A stretch of DNA of 64,000 nucleotides from Rheinheimera pacifica (GCF_900108485.1 NZ_FNXF01000015.1:1-64000); one strand, 5' to 3'. Numbered from the stretch's first letter, positions 18,393-27,786 are shown. The notes: generated from the sequence alone by a model not told the origin. A program made the numbers and translations.

Positions 18393-19400
18393 TTATAAAC
18401 GCTCTAATACCGCAGCGGTAAAGTCGGTGGTGCCGAAGCTGCCGCCTAAATCACGGGTGGTGCGATCGCCGGTGGCGATAACATCGGCCAGAGCACTGCG
18501 GATTTTCTCCGCTTTATCCTGCATGCCTAAATATTCCAGCATCTGAATAGAGGCCAGAATTACTGAGCTTGGGTTAGCCAGGTTTTTACCGGCAATATCC
18601 GGCGCGCTGCCATGTACTGCTTCAAAAATGGCGCAATCCGTACCAATGTTAGCACCTGGCGCCATACCTAAACCACCGACTAAACCAGCGCATAAATCTG
18701 ACAAAATATCGCCAAACAGGTTGGTAGTAACAATAACGTCGAACTGTTGCGGGTTCATTACCAGCTGCATACAGGCGTTATCAACAATCATTTCCTGTGC
18801 TTCAATATCCGGGTACCGGGTAGCCACTTCACGCGCTGTTTTCAGAAATAAACCTGAGGTGGATTTCAGAATGTTGGCCTTGTGTACAATAGTCACTTTC
18901 TTGCGCTTTTCGCGCCGTGCGGTTTCAAAGGCAAACACTGCAATACGCTCGGCACCTTCTTTAGTCACAATACTGGTGGCTTCTGCTACCAGGCCGTCGG
19001 CAGACACGACCTGGCCATGGCCAGAGTACATACCTTCGGTGTTTTCACGGATAGTGATGATGTCGATGTTTTCGTAACGGGCTTTAGTGCCTTTAAATGA
19101 AATAACCGGGCGCACGTTAGAGTACAGGTTAAATTTCTTACGCAGTGTTACGTTAATAGAGGTAAAACCTTCACCCACTGGCGTGGTCAGCGGGCCTTTT
19201 AAGGTGATTTTATTGCGGGCAATGGCATCCAGCGTGGCTTGTGGTAACAGCTCACCGGTTTTTTCCAGCGCAGTTAAACCGGCATCGACATATTCATAAT
19301 CGAAGTTGCAGCCCACTTTATCCAGTACCTGAATGGCGGCTTCAACGATACTTGGGCCTATGCCATCGCCTTTAATGACAGTAATAATTTGCTTGCTCAT
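18393..19400 (-). CDS. Isocitrate dehydrogenase, NAD-type
   Basis: 335-residue beta-decarboxylating dehydrogenase: ITVIKGDGIGPSIVEAA (N-terminus), PLTTPVGEGFTSINVTLRK, IIRENTEGMYSGHG (substrate/Tyr region), VTTNLFGDILSDLCAGLVGG (metal Asp). The cofactor segment reads HGSAPDIAGK: Asp-Ile where NADP-specific E. coli Icd has Lys-Tyr, so NAD is predicted. Isopropylmalate dehydrogenase is the main alternative, but the SINVTLRK substrate segment fits isocitrate better. This would be the TCA enzyme competing with AceA for isocitrate. Confidence 0.87.
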   Translation of the reverse strand: MSKQIITVIKGDGIGPSIVEAAIQVLDKVGCNFDYEYVDAGLTALEKTGELLPQATLDAIARNKITLKGPLTTPVGEGFTSINVTLRKKFNLYSNVRPVISFKGTKARYENIDIITIRENTEGMYSGHGQVVSADGLVAEATSIVTKEGAERIAVFAFETARREKRKKVTIVHKANILKSTSGLFLKTAREVATRYPDIEAQEMIVDNACMQLVMNPQQFDVIVTTNLFGDILSDLCAGLVGGLGMAPGANIGTDCAIFEAVHGSAPDIAGKNLANPSSVILASIQMLEYLGMQDKAEKIRSALADVIATGDRTTRDLGGSFGTTDFTAAVLERL

Positions 19401-19563
19401 GGGGGATCCTTAGCTGTCGTATTTATTAGGAAAGAGGGCCTCTGGCGGGCCTGAAAACGGCGCAGAATATAGCATTTTTCGGCACATTACGCCAGTTTGG
19501 TGCCAGTTTAGCGCAGTTATCTGTGTTATATACGGTATAAGGTTGGTGAATGTTGTAATAAAA

Positions 19564-20934
19564 CTACAATTTAAGGCTGATGGGGTAATAGCATTGGCTG
19601 CGTTGTATCAGTTGTTGCAGCCACACATCTGCTGCAACCGCTGTATTGCCAGCCGTTGTAGTTTTACTCAGCAGAGCGTTAAAGGATTGGGCTGATGCTG
19701 CGCAGTACAGCACCAGGCTGCTATGCCATGCCAGTTGCAGGTTAACCGCAACTGCTGTTAAACGCTGGCCTGTACTGGGTTGTAGCCAGGCCGTAACCGC
19801 GGCGCTGTAATGATCCAGCTGGTATAGCTGCAGCAGTTCAATAAGCTGTGACAGGTAAGTTTCGCTGGCACAATTCAGTGCCGGATTAAAGAGGCTCTGA
19901 TAACCGGTGGCTGAGCGGTTAACCAGCGCAGTGCGCTGGTAAAGTGGGTTAAGCCATAGCGGGGCGCAGCAACACAGTGCCAGCAAGCGGCTATCGGTGC
20001 TTTGCAGCTTGGGCATAAACAGTTGCAGCGCTTGTGCAAGCACATGACAAAACTGACTAAACACCTCCTGCCATGGGTGACGCAGGGCACTGAGATAATG
20101 CTGTAGCTCTGCCTGAGCCAGCGCGGCAGGCAAGGCATCCCGGCCGATAATGCCAATAGCCAGCTTTACGCTTTGCACACTTTGCTGCTGGCGGTTTAAC
20201 TGGCTTGCCAGTGCCAGCAAGGGCGCCGAACGCTCCGGGCTGATTGTCAGGTAATGCGCTAAGGCTTGGTTGTCATAATAGCGCAGTTCGTTAAAGCGGG
20301 AATGTTGCAGCAAATGGGCAAAGGTATCCGGCTGTGGTGTTAGCTCTGTAACTGGCTGCTGCAGTAGCTGGTGCAAAATATCTAATTCATAGTCACTTTG
20401 GCTTAGCATCAGGCGCGTGGCTATCTGCCCCTGCCATGCGCTGCGGTTAGACAGATACTCACTTTGTGTCAGCAGCAGGCTTATCAGAGTTTGTTGCCAT
20501 TGCGCTTGTTTGCGCTCAGTGGCATAGCAACCACTTAACACTTTAACTACGCTGGCAGCTTGCGGCAGCGCTTTAAGCTGCTTTGCAGCAGTCAGGGCAG
20601 GGTACGGCAATGGCTCTGTTTGCACTGCAGACACTAAAGCGCTGCAGCAGCCGGCAAGCAGCAGTAAACGCCGGTTAAGCGGGTGCAACTGATAGCAACC
20701 GGCAAGATACAACAATACCTCAATACGCCACAGTGATGCTGGCAGCTGGTGGATTGGCTGGCTAATGCTGTCATAAGTGACTGCGGTATCAAGTGCTTCG
20801 CGCTGTTTGCTCAGCTGTATTGCGCTTTTGTACAAGGCTTCAGCTGAAGTGTCAGCCTGGCTAACGCAGTGTTGGTAAAGTTGCTGATAACGCTGCCATG
20901 GGCCTGGGTCAGTTTGCATGACCGCTAATAACAC
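19564..20934 (-). CDS. Conserved hypothetical protein, possibly divergent HDOD-like
   Basis: 456 residues, all-helical, rich in Leu, Gln and Ala; no signal peptide or membrane helix. Not recognised. A segment at about 215-270 (VQSVKLAIGIIGRDALPAALAQ, preceded by an LLALASQL helix) resembles the core of HDOD domains, but the HD-type residues are not clear. Last gene of a minus-strand operon (ppnN, xni, DUF3192, this gene), overlapping the DUF3192 gene by 26 bases. About 160 bases to the next gene downstream; no terminator seen. Confidence 0.7.
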   Translation of the reverse strand: MLLAVMQTDPGPWQRYQQLYQHCVSQADTSAEALYKSAIQLSKQREALDTAVTYDSISQPIHQLPASLWRIEVLLYLAGCYQLHPLNRRLLLLAGCCSALVSAVQTEPLPYPALTAAKQLKALPQAASVVKVLSGCYATERKQAQWQQTLISLLLTQSEYLSNRSAWQGQIATRLMLSQSDYELDILHQLLQQPVTELTPQPDTFAHLLQHSRFNELRYYDNQALAHYLTISPERSAPLLALASQLNRQQQSVQSVKLAIGIIGRDALPAALAQAELQHYLSALRHPWQEVFSQFCHVLAQALQLFMPKLQSTDSRLLALCCCAPLWLNPLYQRTALVNRSATGYQSLFNPALNCASETYLSQLIELLQLYQLDHYSAAVTAWLQPSTGQRLTAVAVNLQLAWHSSLVLYCAASAQSFNALLSKTTTAGNTAVAADVWLQQLIQRSQCYYPISLKL

Positions 20935-21334
20935 TGTAGCGCTGCACTGCTTCTTCGCCTATGGCTTGCAGGTAGCGGTTTTTAAACAGCAATGCTGTGC
21001 ATTCATCAGCGGTGGTTATGCCATCTGCAACGCTGCGGTGGGTGCGGTAATACAATACCTGATACAGATCTTTGCCCTGCAGCACGGCTTCAGTAATGTC
21101 TGGTGTGCCGAGGCGACGCATGACGTCGTCCTGTGTCAGGTTGTCGGTCAGTTTATACTGGCTTATCAGCTTATGGTTAAAGGCTTCCCTGTCTACCCAG
21201 GTCATTTGATCGACATCATCCTGATAGCAGAAATAAACTGTGGCAGTGAGCAGCAGGTACACCGCCAGCCCAATACCGAGCCAGGTCCATTTACGTAGTT
21301 TAAGCTGAAACACAGAAGCGGCTTTTTGCATCAT
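20909..21334 (-). CDS. DUF3192 family membrane-anchored protein
   Basis: 141 residues: one membrane helix (about 17-37, WLGIGLAVYLLLTATVYF) then a periplasmic DUF3192 domain with LTQDDVMRRLGTPDITEA, QVLYYRTHRSVADG and TADECTALLFKNRYLQAIGEEA. The fold (LGTPD plus the YRT...DECTALLF pattern) is SmpA/BamE-like. Its paralogue at 28253-28612 carries the same domain on a lipoprotein anchor. Sits 1 base after xni. Function unknown. Confidence 0.8.
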   Translation of the reverse strand: MMQKAASVFQLKLRKWTWLGIGLAVYLLLTATVYFCYQDDVDQMTWVDREAFNHKLISQYKLTDNLTQDDVMRRLGTPDITEAVLQGKDLYQVLYYRTHRSVADGITTADECTALLFKNRYLQAIGEEAVQRYSVISGHAN

Positions 21335-21335
21335 A

Positions 21336-22148
21336 TCAGGCGCTAACCACTGGTTGGATCCGCATATCCTGCAGGTTTAGCCCCAGCTGTACATCGGTTT
21401 TTAATGCCAGAATTTGCATAAAAACTTTAATTTGTTCTTTATGCTGCAGAATCTTTTCGCGCAATTTTTTATGGCAATCCGGGTGTTCCAGTGCTTCGGT
21501 CAGCGTAGCCCCCAGCGCCAGCAGATCATGGGCGCCCTTGGGGCCAATGCCATTTACGCCGGGAATATTGTTGGTGCTGTCACCCACCAGGCTCCAGTAA
21601 CGCACCAGTTGAGTGGTGCTGACACCAAACTTTTGCTGCACCGCTGCTTCGGTTTGGTGCTGGCGGGCAAAGGCATCGTAAATTTGAATATGCTGGCTTA
21701 GCAGTGGTAAAAAACCTTTGTCGGTTGACACTATGGTAACCTGCTGGCCGTGTTGCGCCAGCTTTACGGCAATTGATGCAATAATATCATCAGCTTCATA
21801 TTCATCCTGTTGCACGCTGTCAAAGCCAAGGGTCTTGGCACATTGCTGTAGTCCGGGCAGGGCATCTGCCAGAATGGTTGGCATTGGTTTACGGTTCGCT
21901 TTGTATTCAGCATACAGCGTTTTACGCCACAGGCTGTTGCGTCCGTCAAATACCAGTACAGCGTGGCTTGGTGCTAATTCTTGCTGTAATCTTGCCAGTG
22001 CCTGACGCAGCATATTTTCTGTATTACGAATGATCTGAGTTTTGGTGCCCTCAGCAACTTCGTCGGTTACAGGCAGATATGGCCGCTCCTGCACGGCGTA
22101 AAGCCGGCGTATCAGGTTCAGCGCATCAATTAACAGCAAGTGTGCCAT
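21336..22148 (-). CDS. xni: Flap endonuclease Xni (exonuclease IX)
   Basis: 270-residue 5'-nuclease related to the N-terminal domain of DNA polymerase I. Metal-site acidic residues are seen in LLIDALNLIRR, VLVFDGRN and DEYEADDIIAS, and TIVSTDKGFLPLL; the helix-hairpin-helix region is GVNGIGPKGAHDLL. The fewer C-terminal acidic ligands match the Xni (YgdG) branch. One base separates it from ppnN upstream, as in other gammaproteobacteria. Confidence 0.94.
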   Translation of the reverse strand: MAHLLLIDALNLIRRLYAVQERPYLPVTDEVAEGTKTQIIRNTENMLRQALARLQQELAPSHAVLVFDGRNSLWRKTLYAEYKANRKPMPTILADALPGLQQCAKTLGFDSVQQDEYEADDIIASIAVKLAQHGQQVTIVSTDKGFLPLLSQHIQIYDAFARQHQTEAAVQQKFGVSTTQLVRYWSLVGDSTNNIPGVNGIGPKGAHDLLALGATLTEALEHPDCHKKLREKILQHKEQIKVFMQILALKTDVQLGLNLQDMRIQPVVSA

Positions 22149-22149
22149 G

Positions 22150-23508
22150 TTAGCGTACTACCTTGTAACAGGGTTCATATTTGCTGCCTGGCAGCTTCAT
22201 TCTGCCCTGGTCTACAAAAGCCTGTAATAGCGTATCCATCATTTGCATCAGTTTGGGCTCACCGCTTATCTGGAAAGGGCCATGTTGGCGAATGGCTTTA
22301 ATACCTTCGTCTTTGACATTACCGGCAACAATACCGGAGAAGGCCCGGCGAAGGTTAGCCGCCAGTGTTGCGCTGTCCTGGCCCAGGTGCAAGTCCAGTG
22401 CGGCCATATTCTGATGATTCGGGATAAAAGGCTGCTGAAAGTCCGGTTCTATCTGCAGTGTCCAGTTAAAGTGGTAGGCGTCACCGACAGATTTACGGTA
22501 ATGCCGTACCTCGGCAGCGGCCAGCTTCAGCTTACGCGCTACTGCGGGGGCATCATCAATAATAATTTCAATCAGTTCTAATGCTGCACTACCCAGGGTA
22601 TTTTCGATAAAACTGGCAATTTCGCCAAAGTAAGCCTCGCTTTGCTTTGGCCCGGTTAAAATAATAGGTAATGTCTGCTGCTGGTTCTCTTCGTGCAGCA
22701 TAATGCCAAGCAGATATAGCAGTTCTTCTGCGGTACCTGCGCCGCCAGGAAAAATAATAATGCCGTGTGCTACCCGGACAAAAGCTTCCAGCCGTTTTTC
22801 GATATCCGGCAGGATCACCAGCTCGTTAACGATAGGGTTTGGTGGTTCGGCAGCAATAATGCTCGGCTCTGTCAGGCCAAGGTAGCGGCCGCTGCTAATG
22901 CGTTGTTTATTGTGGCCGATGGTGGCGCCTTTCATCGGGCCTTTCATGGCGCCAGGACCACAGCCGGTGCAAATATCCATGCCACGCAGCCCAAGTTCAT
23001 AGCCTACTTCTTTGGTGTATTTATATTCCACTTCATTAATAGAGTGGCCGCCCCAGCAAACAATCATATTAGGCTCGTTACTGGCGCCAATAACACGGGC
23101 GTTGCGCAAAATATCAAATACGGTGTGAGTAATATGATCGCTGTTGTTTAGATCCAGCCAGCTTTTACTGCTTTGTAAGCGGCTGTGATAAAACAGAATA
23201 TCGCGCAGTACGGCAAACAGGTGCTCGTGTATACCTTTGATAATCTTACCGTCAACAAAGGCGCTGTGCGGCGGATTAAATAATTCAATTTTAATGCCGC
23301 GTTCGCGGCTGATCAGATTAACGGCAAAATCGCTGAACTGCTCATAAATTTCGGCTGAGCTGTCGGTGTGGCTACCCACATTCAGCACTGCCAAACAGCA
23401 GTTACGAAATAAACGGAAGGCTTCTTGCTGGGTATTTTGCTTTAAATGGTCAACTTCCAGCTGTGATAATAAATCCATAGACCCAAGTGGGTTCAACTGC
23501 ACATGCAT
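22150..23508 (-). CDS. ppnN: Nucleotide 5'-monophosphate nucleosidase PpnN
   Basis: 452 residues, the usual PpnN/YgdH length. Hydrolyses purine and pyrimidine nucleoside monophosphates to base and ribose 5-phosphate; (p)ppGpp-stimulated in E. coli. The central LOG-type Rossmann domain has VCWGGHSI, GCGPGAMKGPMKGA and the catalytic FPGGAGTAEELLYLLG, flanked by the DUF4478 and DUF3412-type regions. First gene of the ppnN-xni-DUF3192 operon; links to the salvage genes (gpt, deoD) functionally. Confidence 0.95.
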   Translation of the reverse strand: MHVQLNPLGSMDLLSQLEVDHLKQNTQQEAFRLFRNCCLAVLNVGSHTDSSAEIYEQFSDFAVNLISRERGIKIELFNPPHSAFVDGKIIKGIHEHLFAVLRDILFYHSRLQSSKSWLDLNNSDHITHTVFDILRNARVIGASNEPNMIVCWGGHSINEVEYKYTKEVGYELGLRGMDICTGCGPGAMKGPMKGATIGHNKQRISSGRYLGLTEPSIIAAEPPNPIVNELVILPDIEKRLEAFVRVAHGIIIFPGGAGTAEELLYLLGIMLHEENQQQTLPIILTGPKQSEAYFGEIASFIENTLGSAALELIEIIIDDAPAVARKLKLAAAEVRHYRKSVGDAYHFNWTLQIEPDFQQPFIPNHQNMAALDLHLGQDSATLAANLRRAFSGIVAGNVKDEGIKAIRQHGPFQISGEPKLMQMMDTLLQAFVDQGRMKLPGSKYEPCYKVVR

Positions 23509-23541
23509 ATGTGCTCCTTTATATATTAGGTTAATGCCGTG

Positions 23542-25149
23542 TCAGGAGGCAGGTTTAAGAATAACTTTATCACGGCCTGCTTTTTTGGCTTCGTACAGCG
23601 CTTCATCGGCACGATCAAAAGCACTGCGATTGGTGTCTTGTTCTGTAAATCGGGTCGCGCCAAATGAAATGGTAATAGGCACATTTACATTTTTGAATTT
23701 AAAAGGGATTTTACCAATTTTTTCCCTTAAGGCGTTAAGCCGCTTTTCCAGTTCGGCTAACTCGGTTTCCGGAAATAGCATAATAAACTCTTCACCACCG
23801 TAACGGGCGATAAAATCAGTTTCGCGCAGGTTAAGTTTCAGCGTTTTAGCAATCACTTTCAGCGTTTTATCACCGGCGCTGTGGCCGTAGCTGTCATTAA
23901 TATTTTTAAAATGGTCAACATCTGCCAATACCACACAAAGCGGCTTTTTATAGCGCTGCCAGCGTTTAATTTCTAATTGGTAGCGCTCATCAAAGGCCGC
24001 GCGGTTAGGTATTTCTGTTAGTGCATCTTGCAGGCTGCGGAAATTTTGCTCGGCAATGCGCTTTTTAAAGGTGCCGGCATCTGTTTCCAGCTCGCCCAGA
24101 CGCTGTTCCATACTGCCAAGCGTTAACAGCAATTGTTGCCGTTCCTGCTGTTCCAGCTGCTCTTTTTCACGTAATGATCCGGTAATAGCAGTTAACTTAT
24201 CACTGACCAGTAATTTTAACTGTTCCAGCGACGTGGCCTTTTGGCTGACATGGCTAAGATGATCAATTTGCAACTCAATTTGTTGATTCAGCACCAGCAT
24301 TTTTTGTTTCAGATCGGTCGATGCACTTAACGACGATACCACTGATTGTTGCACGCTGGTCAGGGCATCATTGAGTTTTAATAAAAAATGTTCAGCCGAC
24401 TGACGCTCGCGATTAATACTGCTGATAATAATGCCGATGGTTTTTAAGCAAGCTTCCAGCAGGGCATCAATGGGCAGTTTGCCCAGCAAACTCAGCCTAA
24501 TTTCATCAATTTCGGCAGCGCTTTCTTCGGCAAACGCCAGCTCGCTCAGCAGGTTGGTTAACTCGACACTAATTTGGCGGCAAATATGGCCGTAGCGTAC
24601 GTCATCATCGTCATCGCTGTTGGCCAGTTGTTGTTTGGCTTGCAGCACGTTTTGATACAGCTTGGTCAGTTCAGTGAGATGCGGTAAAAATGCATGCACC
24701 GTAGCAGAAGGTTGGCCGACTTTACCCAATAACAGGCGTAAATCGCGACGCAGCTGATCCGGCAGGCCTTTTTGTTGCTGCAGCAGCTTACCTGCATCTG
24801 CCAGGCCCTGCTGCATGCTTTGAATATCGGCCTGATGCCTTGATTCTAACAGCTTAAGATTGTCGCTGGTGGCTTCAATAAACGGCAGCAGTTTTTCCAG
24901 ATCGGTGCCACGGTTTAGTTCGGTTCGCAATTTTGCCAACCGGTTATCTAAATCGACATCAACCCCTTTGCACGCCAGGGACAGCCGTGAGACAAACTGG
25001 GCCAGAATTTTAAACTGGGCTTCATAGGTATCTTCCAACGCTTTACGTGCTTTAAGCGCATTGGCCAGTTGTTTTTGTGTGTCGTCTTGCAAGACTACCA
25101 CCTGAAGGTTTGCTGTTAAATCTATGTTTAGATTTAAGTATATCGGCAA
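23542..25149 (-). CDS. Diguanylate cyclase (GGDEF) with long helical N-terminus
   Basis: 535 residues. The C-terminal GGDEF domain (about 375-532) has LTEIPNRAAFDERY, DVDHFKNINDSYGHSAGD and the active-site RYGGEEF (GGEEF 451-455); the inhibitory I-site RETD is at 442-445 with the PleD-like spacing. So it should make c-di-GMP and be product-inhibited. Residues 1-360 are helical coiled coil without a membrane segment, a sensor of unknown input also found in other Alteromonadales cyclases. The start codon follows a minus-strand leader holding a 20-codon ORF and a terminator. Confidence 0.9.
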   Translation of the reverse strand: MPIYLNLNIDLTANLQVVVLQDDTQKQLANALKARKALEDTYEAQFKILAQFVSRLSLACKGVDVDLDNRLAKLRTELNRGTDLEKLLPFIEATSDNLKLLESRHQADIQSMQQGLADAGKLLQQQKGLPDQLRRDLRLLLGKVGQPSATVHAFLPHLTELTKLYQNVLQAKQQLANSDDDDDVRYGHICRQISVELTNLLSELAFAEESAAEIDEIRLSLLGKLPIDALLEACLKTIGIIISSINRERQSAEHFLLKLNDALTSVQQSVVSSLSASTDLKQKMLVLNQQIELQIDHLSHVSQKATSLEQLKLLVSDKLTAITGSLREKEQLEQQERQQLLLTLGSMEQRLGELETDAGTFKKRIAEQNFRSLQDALTEIPNRAAFDERYQLEIKRWQRYKKPLCVVLADVDHFKNINDSYGHSAGDKTLKVIAKTLKLNLRETDFIARYGGEEFIMLFPETELAELEKRLNALREKIGKIPFKFKNVNVPITISFGATRFTEQDTNRSAFDRADEALYEAKKAGRDKVILKPAS

Positions 25150-25195
25150 AAGTAATAAATGCGATCACTGTTTTAAGCAAAATGCCTTAGCAGAT

Positions 25196-25223
25196 AAAAA
25201 ACAGCAGGCCCGAAGGCCTGCTG
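25196..25223 (-). terminator. Terminator downstream of the 20-codon ORF
   Basis: On the minus strand: CAGCAGGCC TTCG GGCCTGCTG then six Ts. A 9-bp perfect stem with an extra-stable UUCG tetraloop, 32 bases after the small ORF stop and 46 bases before the diguanylate cyclase start. Confidence 0.85.
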
Positions 25224-25255
25224 TAGCAGGGGATTTATCTTTATTATTGTCCGGT

Positions 25256-25318
25256 TTACTTTTTACACAGGTAATAAGGTAACCAGGTTTGTTCTTCAGC
25301 AGAGGTCAGATGTTGCAT
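25256..25318 (-). CDS. Candidate 20-residue peptide gene
   Basis: Reads MQHLTSAEEQTWLPYYLCKK and stop. It has its own ribosome site (AAGGAA, 8 bases before the ATG), an AT-rich upstream region and a strong terminator behind it, so it looks like a self-contained short gene, or a leader peptide preceding the diguanylate cyclase. Hydrophilic first half, aromatic WLPYYLCKK end with one Cys; no membrane helix. Not recognised. No maturation enzyme gene lies beside it, so a modified-peptide precursor is only speculation. Confidence 0.5.
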   Translation of the reverse strand: MQHLTSAEEQTWLPYYLCKK

Positions 25319-25344
25319 AATCAGCATTCCTTGTTGGAACTACT

Positions 25345-25367
25345 GTCTGGCAGTCCGTCTGCCAGAC
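25345..25367 (-). promoter_or_regulatory. Perfect hairpin/operator upstream of the 20-codon ORF
   Basis: GTCTGGCAG TCCGT CTGCCAGAC: 9-bp perfect inverted repeat 13 bases upstream of the ribosome site of the small ORF. Without a U-tract it is not a terminator; it is either a repressor operator or a structured 5' leader. Confidence 0.5.
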
Positions 25368-25551
25368 GCTGCATATTTAAACAGAAAATATTAGTTTTTG
25401 AAAGTCAACCTGTAATGTTTCCGTGCTTATTTCAGGTTTTATAGGCTTTTTGCTGTTAATTTAAATTTACAGATTTTTATTCCATTGATTTGCTTGGTGT
25501 TTATTTTTGGGGTTTTTTTGGCTTTGAAAGTATTCTTGTAATATTACATGG

Positions 25552-26409
25552 TTATTGTCGGCTTAAGCGAATTGCCGGTGGGGTGCAGGGTTCACTGGCA
25601 CGCCAGGGGTTAATATCCAACCCGCCGCGACGGGTATAGCGGGCATAAACACACAAAAAGCTGGGCTGACAATGCGACCAGATGTCGCTGAAGATACGCT
25701 CGACACATTGTTCATGAAACTCGTTGTGGCTGCGAAAGCTGATTAAATAACGTAACAGGGCTGCGTGATCCAGCGCTTTGCCACGGTAATGGATATAAAC
25801 ACTGGCCCAATCGGGTTGAGAGGTAATTAAACAATTCGATTTAAGTAAGTGTGAGTGCAGTTTCTCTTCAACAATATCGGCATCAGTTTGGGTTTGCAGT
25901 AAGCTGGCATCATAGTGGTACTGGGTAATTTCAATATCCAGATCATCAATACAGCGCCCTGGGATCCAGGTAGGCTGAAACGCCATAATCTCATTAACGT
26001 TATGCAGGCTGACTTTTACCGTTTTACCGGCACAGGCCGATAAATCGCGCTGCAAATGTTGATACACCTGGCCCAGATCAGCAAAGCGGCTTTGGTTAAA
26101 ACTGTTGAGGTACAACTTAAAAGACTTGGATTCAATCAAGTTTGCTGAATCGTAAGGCACCACAAAAGTAGCCAACGCTACCATAGGTTTACCTTTGGCA
26201 TTAAGCCAGGACAACTCATAACCGTGCCAGATGTCCTGACCAACAAAAGGTAAGGCTGCTGATGCCAGACCAATGTCATCCCGGCCCAGGCTGCGCGGTA
26301 CTGCCTGCAATAAGCTGGCATCATACTGATCGGCATAGGCGGTTACTTTACCAAGGCTTAATCCGGCAAGAAGTTCTGAGTGGCTGCTGGTCATGTCTGT
26401 TTTTGTCAT
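25552..26409 (-). CDS. queF: NADPH-dependent 7-cyano-7-deazaguanine reductase
   Basis: Reduces preQ0 to preQ1 in queuosine tRNA-modification synthesis. About 285 residues from the ATG at 26409 (alternative ATG at 26394), matching the 282-residue bimodular E. coli QueF; an in-frame start further upstream would add an unlikely tail. Motifs: LGRDDIGL, the QueF signature [14 protein letters not shown] in the N-terminal half, and the catalytic Cys segment [16 protein letters not shown] with [10 protein letters not shown] in the C-terminal half. Divergent from syd, as in E. coli. No strong ribosome site decides the start. Confidence 0.94.
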   Translation of the reverse strand: MTKTDMTSSHSELLAGLSLGKVTAYADQYDASLLQAVPRSLGRDDIGLASAALPFVGQDIWHGYELSWLNAKGKPMVALATFVVPYDSANLIESKSFKLYLNSFNQSRFADLGQVYQHLQRDLSACAGKTVKVSLHNVNEIMAFQPTWIPGRCIDDLDIEITQYHYDASLLQTQTDADIVEEKLHSHLLKSNCLITSQPDWASVYIHYRGKALDHAALLRYLISFRSHNEFHEQCVERIFSDIWSHCQPSFLCVYARYTRRGGLDINPWRASEPCTPPAIRLSRQ

Positions 26410-26468
26410 CACGGCGTAGTTAGCGTTACAATGGTGCAAGTTTATCATAAAGTTTGATGGAAGGTCGC

Positions 26469-27020
26469 GTGGCCCTGGCAACGAATTACAGTCAATTTAT
26501 TCAGCGTGCGGTACTGTGGCATCAGCAGCAACAGCTGACATTAACCACCTGGGCTGATCCCAAAAGCCCGTCCCCCTGCCAGGTGGCAGAGGCTGTGGGC
26601 GACAAGGTGCAATGGCAGCCGGTATTGCAGCAGCCGCCTGCTGATTTTTCGAATGTTGAGCGGGCACTTGAGCTGGAGTTACACCCTGATATCAAAAGCT
26701 TTTATCAGATGCAGTATGGTGCGGGTCTGGCCGCTGAGCATAGCCGTGGCAAGCTGTTGCTGCTAATGGTATGGAACAGCGATGATGTAAAGCGGCTGCA
26801 GGAAAACATTATCGGCCATATTATTATGAAACGGCGGTTAAAACAGCGCGAAACGGTGTTTTTTGCTACCACTGAAGATGATGATATTTTGCTGTCGGTA
26901 CTTAACAGCACAGGTGAAGTGTTTGTAGAGCATGTAGGGCAGGAAGTAAAAGAAAAACTGGCCGAAAGCCTGGCTGATTTTATCAGCCAGCTGGCACCTT
27001 GTAGTTACGACGGGCTTTGA
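26469..27020 (+). CDS. syd: SecY-interacting protein Syd
   Basis: Cytoplasmic protein that binds SecY and monitors the translocon. About 183 residues. Matches Syd in [45 protein letters not shown] and a C-terminal Leu-rich helix. The GTG at 26469 is preferred: GGAAGG lies 4 bases upstream and the Phe-containing N-terminus then aligns in length with E. coli Syd; an ATG at 26457 is the alternative. Divergent from queF. Confidence 0.9.
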   Translation: MALATNYSQFIQRAVLWHQQQQLTLTTWADPKSPSPCQVAEAVGDKVQWQPVLQQPPADFSNVERALELELHPDIKSFYQMQYGAGLAAEHSRGKLLLLMVWNSDDVKRLQENIIGHIIMKRRLKQRETVFFATTEDDDILLSVLNSTGEVFVEHVGQEVKEKLAESLADFISQLAPCSYDGL

Positions 27021-27784
27021 CAATCCCAGGCAATATTACCCAGCAAACGGCAGTTATCGCATTTAAAGTCGAATAACTGCTGTAATGGCTGCTTTAAGCG
27101 CCAGTTTCCACCGCAGCCGGGGCAGGGTTTATCCGGCTCTTTTTCACAGTTATTACTGCTGCCACTGTACAACGCATAGTACACCGCTGTGTTATTAGCC
27201 CGTTCCAACTGGCGTGCCAGTTGCCGGCCCTGTTTATTTAATCTGCTGTTTAGCTGCTGCAAGCTGCGTTCTGCACTTTTAACCAGTACCCGCGTTTGCT
27301 GCATTTGTATTTCGTCCAGCGCTTGATACTGCAGCTGCCAGCGAATAAGCTTTTCATGATCTGCCGCTTCTGTGTTTAGCAGATATAACGGCACTGGCGC
27401 AAAATGTTCACCGCAGCGAACCGGTGAGCAGGTGTCATTAAAGCGGCTGTACAGAATATAAAAATCGGCGCTGTGACAGGGATCGGTATGCTGCGACATC
27501 AGATCCATACCCAGAATATGTACTTGCGGATAAGCCAGGCCTGCCGGAGCTAATTGCTGCAGAGCATCCAGGCCTTTGTCACTGTGGTGTTTTTGTTGTA
27601 AAGCCTGCTCATCCGGCAACACTATGCGGCTGTTAAAGCTGTCTTGCTGCCAGGCGGTTGGAAATTCCCGCCCCAGCACCTGGCCATTAAATATCAGGGT
27701 TTCAATATAGCGGCGAATAGCACTTTCAGCGCTGGTAAAGTCGGTATCAGCAATGACCTTAAACTGCAGTTCAGCCAGATACAT
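27005..27784 (-). CDS. DUF2310 zinc-ribbon protein
   Basis: 259 residues. Matches the DUF2310 family described as Zn-ribbon, possibly nucleic-acid-binding. The C-terminus holds the ribbon: CPGCGG (about 223) and CDNCRLLG (about 245). Middle motifs are HILGMDLMSQHTDPCHSADFYILYSRF and SPVRCGEHFAPVPLYLL. The gene is tail-to-tail with syd and overlaps its 3' end by 16 bases, an arrangement found in related genomes as far as I recall. Function not established. Confidence 0.8.
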   Translation of the reverse strand: MYLAELQFKVIADTDFTSAESAIRRYIETLIFNGQVLGREFPTAWQQDSFNSRIVLPDEQALQQKHHSDKGLDALQQLAPAGLAYPQVHILGMDLMSQHTDPCHSADFYILYSRFNDTCSPVRCGEHFAPVPLYLLNTEAADHEKLIRWQLQYQALDEIQMQQTRVLVKSAERSLQQLNSRLNKQGRQLARQLERANNTAVYYALYSGSSNNCEKEPDKPCPGCGGNWRLKQPLQQLFDFKCDNCRLLGNIAWDCQSPS

Positions 27785-27786
27785 GG

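Noticed and set aside
18628..19077. 149-codon plus-strand frame antisense to isocitrate dehydrogenase
   Set aside because: Shadow of a well-conserved gene; no domain or start signal.
25256..25318. PqqA-like or other modified-peptide precursor
   Set aside because: No radical-SAM or other maturation gene is adjacent and the Glu/Tyr spacing of PqqA is not clear; kept as an unassigned small ORF.
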